Virus record (IMG/VR): IMGVR_UViG_3300023219_000740
Coordinates: 1-22,389 of that record
Reading direction: 5' to 3' (one strand)
From: a virus
DNA: 22,389 nucleotides
Of the stretch, positions 19,744-22,389 are shown in pieces (position 1 is the first letter of the stretch; every line of letters starts with the position of its first letter). The position numbers and the translations under genes were made by a program. The notes under the pieces are model-generated. The model was not told the origin of the DNA, ran no database searches, and was given only the letters and a program-made list of their open reading frames with translations.

Positions 19744-20087
19744 CGGCGCGCTATATGGGGATGAACCGCAATTCCGGCCTCGCTATCCGTGACAGTGAGC
19801 ATATCAGCCAGAGCATGCGCGACATTCTGCTGACGCCGGTCGGCTCGCGGGTAATGCGTCGTGAATATGGCTCGCTCCTGTCTGCGTTGATTGATATGCC
19901 GCAAACCCCGGCGCTCAGGCTGCAAATCATGGTGACGTGCTATTCCGCGATCCAGAAGTGGGAACCACGCATCAGGCTTACATCCATCAGTTTTGAGCGC
20001 GGCGACACTGGCGAAATGTATGTCGATATTACCGGTATGCGTACCGATACGGGTGCGTCAGTTTCAACCACTGTTTCACTGAGTTAA
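19740..20087 (+). CDS. W: Baseplate wedge protein gpW (gp25-like)
   Basis: A 115-aa protein, the same length as P2 W, with the gp25-like lysozyme-related fold of contractile-tail wedges. Landmarks are SISQSMRDILLTPVGSRVMRREYGS in divided form and PRIRLTSISFERGDTGEMYVDI. Translational coupling to V is shown by the ATGA overlap. It precedes J by 6 bp. Confidence 0.96.
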   Translation: MTARYMGMNRNSGLAIRDSEHISQSMRDILLTPVGSRVMRREYGSLLSALIDMPQTPALRLQIMVTCYSAIQKWEPRIRLTSISFERGDTGEMYVDITGMRTDTGASVSTTVSLS

Positions 20088-20093
20088 ATCACT

Positions 20094-21002
20094 ATGGCAA
20101 CTGTTGACCTGAGTCTGCTACCTGTTCCCGATGTGGTCGAGGAACTGGACTATGAAACTATCCTTGCGGAGCGCATTGCGACGCTGATTTCGCTCTATCC
20201 AGAAGACCAGCAGGAAGCCGTCGCCCGGACGCTCGCGCTTGAGTCTGAGCCGGTTGTTAAGCTGCTGCAGGAAAACGCCTACCGTGAGGTTATCTGGCGT
20301 CAGCGTGTCAATGAGGCAGCACGTGCAGTCATGCTGGCTTATGCCATAGACAGTGACCTCGATAATATCGGGGCGAATTTCAATGTTGAGCGCCTTGTCG
20401 TCACGCCTGCTGATGACACCACCATCCCACCCACTCCGGCAGAAATGGAGCTCGACGCCGATTATCGCCTGCGCATACAGCAGTCATTTGAAGGAATGAG
20501 CGTGGCGGGCTCTACGGGTGCCTATGAATTTCATGGCCGCAGTGCTGACGGGCGTGTCGCTGATATTTCTGTTATCAGCCCTTCCCCCGCGTGCGTCACG
20601 ATATCTGTGCTCTCGCGTGAAAATAACGGCGCGGCGTCTGATGAACTTCTGAGCATTGTACGCAATGCGCTTAACGGTGAAGACGTGAGGCCGGTTGCTG
20701 ACCGTGTAACGGTGCAGTCAGCTCAGATTGTTGATTACCAGATACGCGCAACGCTTTTCATTTATCCGGGGCCGGAAAGTGAGCCGATTCGCGCAGCGGC
20801 TGAGGCGAAGCTCAAAGCCTATGCCAGCGCTCAACACCGGTTAGGGCGGGATATTCGCCTGTCGGCCATCTATGCCGCGTTACATGTTGAGGGGGTGCAG
20901 CGTGTCGAGCTTACGGCGCCAGTGGCTGACATTGTGCTTGATAAAACGCAGGCCTCCTTTTGCACAGACTATCAGATAGTGATTGGTGGCTCCGATGAGT
21001 GA
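20094..21002 (+). CDS. J: Baseplate protein gpJ
   Basis: Baseplate J-family wedge protein of exactly the P2 length (302 aa). It begins with VDLSLLPVPDVVEELDYETILAER in divided form and carries the family segments YRLRIQQSFEGMSVAGSTGAYEFHGRSAD and RLGRDIRLSAIYAALHVEGVQRVEL. It overlaps gene I by 8 bp. With W and I it forms the wedge that links spike to tail fibres. Confidence 0.96.
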   Translation: MATVDLSLLPVPDVVEELDYETILAERIATLISLYPEDQQEAVARTLALESEPVVKLLQENAYREVIWRQRVNEAARAVMLAYAIDSDLDNIGANFNVERLVVTPADDTTIPPTPAEMELDADYRLRIQQSFEGMSVAGSTGAYEFHGRSADGRVADISVISPSPACVTISVLSRENNGAASDELLSIVRNALNGEDVRPVADRVTVQSAQIVDYQIRATLFIYPGPESEPIRAAAEAKLKAYASAQHRLGRDIRLSAIYAALHVEGVQRVELTAPVADIVLDKTQASFCTDYQIVIGGSDE

Positions 21003-21528
21003 TGCGCGCCTGTTACCTGCAGGCTCATCACCTCTTGAGGTGGCTGCTGCCCGTGCCTGTGCAGATATTGAAAATACCCCCATTCCGTTACGCCGCCTTT
21101 GGAGCCCTGACAACTGTCCTGCAAACCTTTTGCCGTGGCTGGCGTGGGCGTTTTCCGTTGACCGCTGGGATGAGAACTGGCCGGAAGAAACCAAGCGTGA
21201 CGTTATTCGCAGTGCGTATTACATCCACTGCCACAAAGGGACGATAGGCGCAGTCCGGCGTGTGGTTGAGCCGCTCGGTTACGTCATTAACGTTACTGAG
21301 TGGTGGGAGAATGACGACCCGGCGGGCACTTTTCGTCTTGATATCGGTGTGCTGGAAAGCGGCATCACCGAAGAAATGTATTTAGAAATGGAACGGTTAA
21401 TTGCGGATGCAAAACCTGCAAGCCGTCACCTGATTGGTCTGAATATTATTCAGGACATAGCGGGCTATATATACACCGGCGGTGTGGCATATGACGGCGA
21501 CATTATTACGGTTTACCCGGATGAGTGA
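20995..21528 (+). CDS. I: Baseplate/tail protein gpI
   Basis: Wedge protein that attaches tail fibres; 177 aa against 176 in P2. MSDARLLPAGSSPLEVAAARACA, the LWSPDNCPANLLPWLAWAFSVDRWDENW region and HKGTIGAVRRVVEPLGY are diagnostic of the phage tail protein I family. The frame opens 12 bases earlier at 20983, but the ATG at 20995 inside the J stop region gives the family start. H follows after 6 bp. Confidence 0.96.
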   Translation: MSDARLLPAGSSPLEVAAARACADIENTPIPLRRLWSPDNCPANLLPWLAWAFSVDRWDENWPEETKRDVIRSAYYIHCHKGTIGAVRRVVEPLGYVINVTEWWENDDPAGTFRLDIGVLESGITEEMYLEMERLIADAKPASRHLIGLNIIQDIAGYIYTGGVAYDGDIITVYPDE

Positions 21529-21534
21529 GGAATA

Positions 21535-22389
21535 ATGAGCAAAAAATTTAAAACAATTATTACCACCGCCGGTGCTGAGAAACTGGCGGCAGCCACTGTG
21601 CCGGGTGGTAAAAAAGTGAACCTTACTGCGATGGCTGTCGGTGATGGTGGCGGCACGCTGCCGGAGCCAGACGCCGGTCAGACGAAGCTCATTAATGAGG
21701 TCTGGCGTCATGCGCTGAATAAAATCAGCCAGGACAATAAAAATAAAAACTACATCGTAGCAGAGCTGGTCATCCCTCCTGATGTGGGGGGCTTCTGGAT
21801 GCGCGAGCTGGGTCTGTATGATGATGCAGGCACGCTGATTGCCGTTGCCAATATGGCTGAAAGTTACAAGCCGAAGCTGGCCGAGGGCTCGGGGCGTGCG
21901 CAGACCTGTCGTATGGTGATTATTGTCAGCAACGTTGACTCGGTGGCGTTATCCATTGATGCAACAACGGTGATGGCAACGCAGGATTATGTCGACGACA
22001 AACTCGCCGAGCATGAGCAGTCCCGCAACCATCCTGACGCCACGCTGAAAGAAAAAGGTTTTGTGCAACTCAGTAGCGCCACCGACAGCGAGTCTGAGAG
22101 CCACGCAGCGACGTCGAAAGCAGTTAAGGCGGCGTATGACCTTGCCAATGGTAAATATACGGCTCAGGACGCGAGCACAGCGCAAAAAGGCATTGTGCAA
22201 CTAAGCAGCGCAACTGATAGCAATGATGAAAGTAAGGCCGCAACCCCGAAAGCAGTCAAAATCGCGATGGATAATGCCAATGCGCGTCTTGCTAAAGAGC
22301 GGAATGGTGGGGATATCCTTAACCCTGCATTATTCAGGCAAAACATAGGTATTTACGATGCTTCTACCTCACAAAAGGGGCTGGTTCGT
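21535..22389 (+). CDS. H: Tail fibre protein gpH, N-terminal part (cut by window end)
   Basis: The first 285 codons of the tail fibre are open to the last base. Residues 1-160 are the conserved baseplate-binding domain of P2 H (MSKKFKTIITTAGAEKLAAAT, MAVGDGGG, GGFWMRELGLYDDAGTLIAVANMAESYKP in pieces, and VMATQDYVDDKLAEHEQSRNHPDA). From residue 174 onward, shaft repeats begin. The receptor-binding C-terminal part and the chaperone G lie outside. GAGGAAT (21527-21533) is the ribosome site. No frameshift or early stop is present in the visible part. Confidence 0.95.
   Translation, partial: MSKKFKTIITTAGAEKLAAATVPGGKKVNLTAMAVGDGGGTLPEPDAGQTKLINEVWRHALNKISQDNKNKNYIVAELVIPPDVGGFWMRELGLYDDAGTLIAVANMAESYKPKLAEGSGRAQTCRMVIIVSNVDSVALSIDATTVMATQDYVDDKLAEHEQSRNHPDATLKEKGFVQLSSATDSESESHAATSKAVKAAYDLANGKYTAQDASTAQKGIVQLSSATDSNDESKAATPKAVKIAMDNANARLAKERNGGDILNPALFRQNIGIYDASTSQKGLVR
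22054..22389 (+). repeat. Tail-fibre shaft repeats of about 44 residues
   Basis: Within gpH, K174-G-F-V-Q-LSSATDS..A.TSKAVKAAYD.AN recurs as K218-G-I-V-Q-LSSATDS..A.TPKAVK.AMDNAN, a 132-bp step, and a third start K281-G-L-V is reached at the window end after a longer spacer. These are Phage_fiber_2-type repeats that form the fibre shaft and are common places for recombination between tail-fibre genes. Confidence 0.85.

Noticed and set aside
22054-22389. Mobile element or assembly duplication in gene H
   Set aside because: The repeated segments are diverged protein repeats typical of phage tail-fibre shafts.

Overview
The window is about 22.4 kb of a P2/186-family temperate phage, almost certainly an integrated prophage of an enterobacterium (Escherichia/Salmonella/Klebsiella/Enterobacter type; the sequence does not decide the genus). 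The evidence is gene order, protein lengths matching P2 gene by gene, and a 19-base cos sequence that, from memory, is that of coliphage 186. It starts exactly at the integrase stop codon, so attL and host DNA lie outside, and it ends inside the tail-fibre gene H. Nothing here is clearly host DNA.

Layout. 1-2280 (minus strand) is the lysogeny operon: int, a small exported YebY-like (DUF2511-like) protein, and a 186-CI-type repressor with two tandem DNA-binding domains. 2281-2401 is the switch region, with a strong rightward promoter whose -10 overlaps a 32-bp imperfect palindrome. 2402-7593 (plus) is the tightly packed early operon: Cox/Apl-like, CII, Fil, four small genes, a 276-aa protein with a tRNA-guanine-transglycosylase-like motif series, and the rolling-circle initiator A, which contains the probable replication origin. 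7667-8126 is an SOS module: a consensus LexA box drives two short in-frame ORFs, the second DinI-like, resembling a 186 Tum antirepressor split by an amber codon. 8200-9138 (minus) is an AT-rich cargo gene with a HEPN RNase motif, in the place where P2 carries tin and old. 9139-9569 holds cos and a terminator. 9570-13104 (minus) is Q (portal), an extra ATPase-only paralogue of the terminase, and P (terminase). 13270-18591 (plus) is O, N, M, L, X, Y, K, lysB, lysC, R for head, DNA packaging and lysis. 18584-22389 is S, V, W, J, I and partial H for tail and baseplate.

How it works together. The repressor holds the early promoter silent while int is co-transcribed with it. DNA damage would remove LexA from the 7669 box, make the Tum/DinI-like products and inactivate the repressor, as in 186 and Fel-2-type phages. 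Early genes then excise and replicate the DNA through A, and late genes are switched on by an Ogr/B-type activator that must lie outside the window.

The most unusual items are the TGT/DpdA-like gene, the HEPN gene, the double-headed repressor, the ATPase-only terminase paralogue and the amber-split SOS antirepressor.
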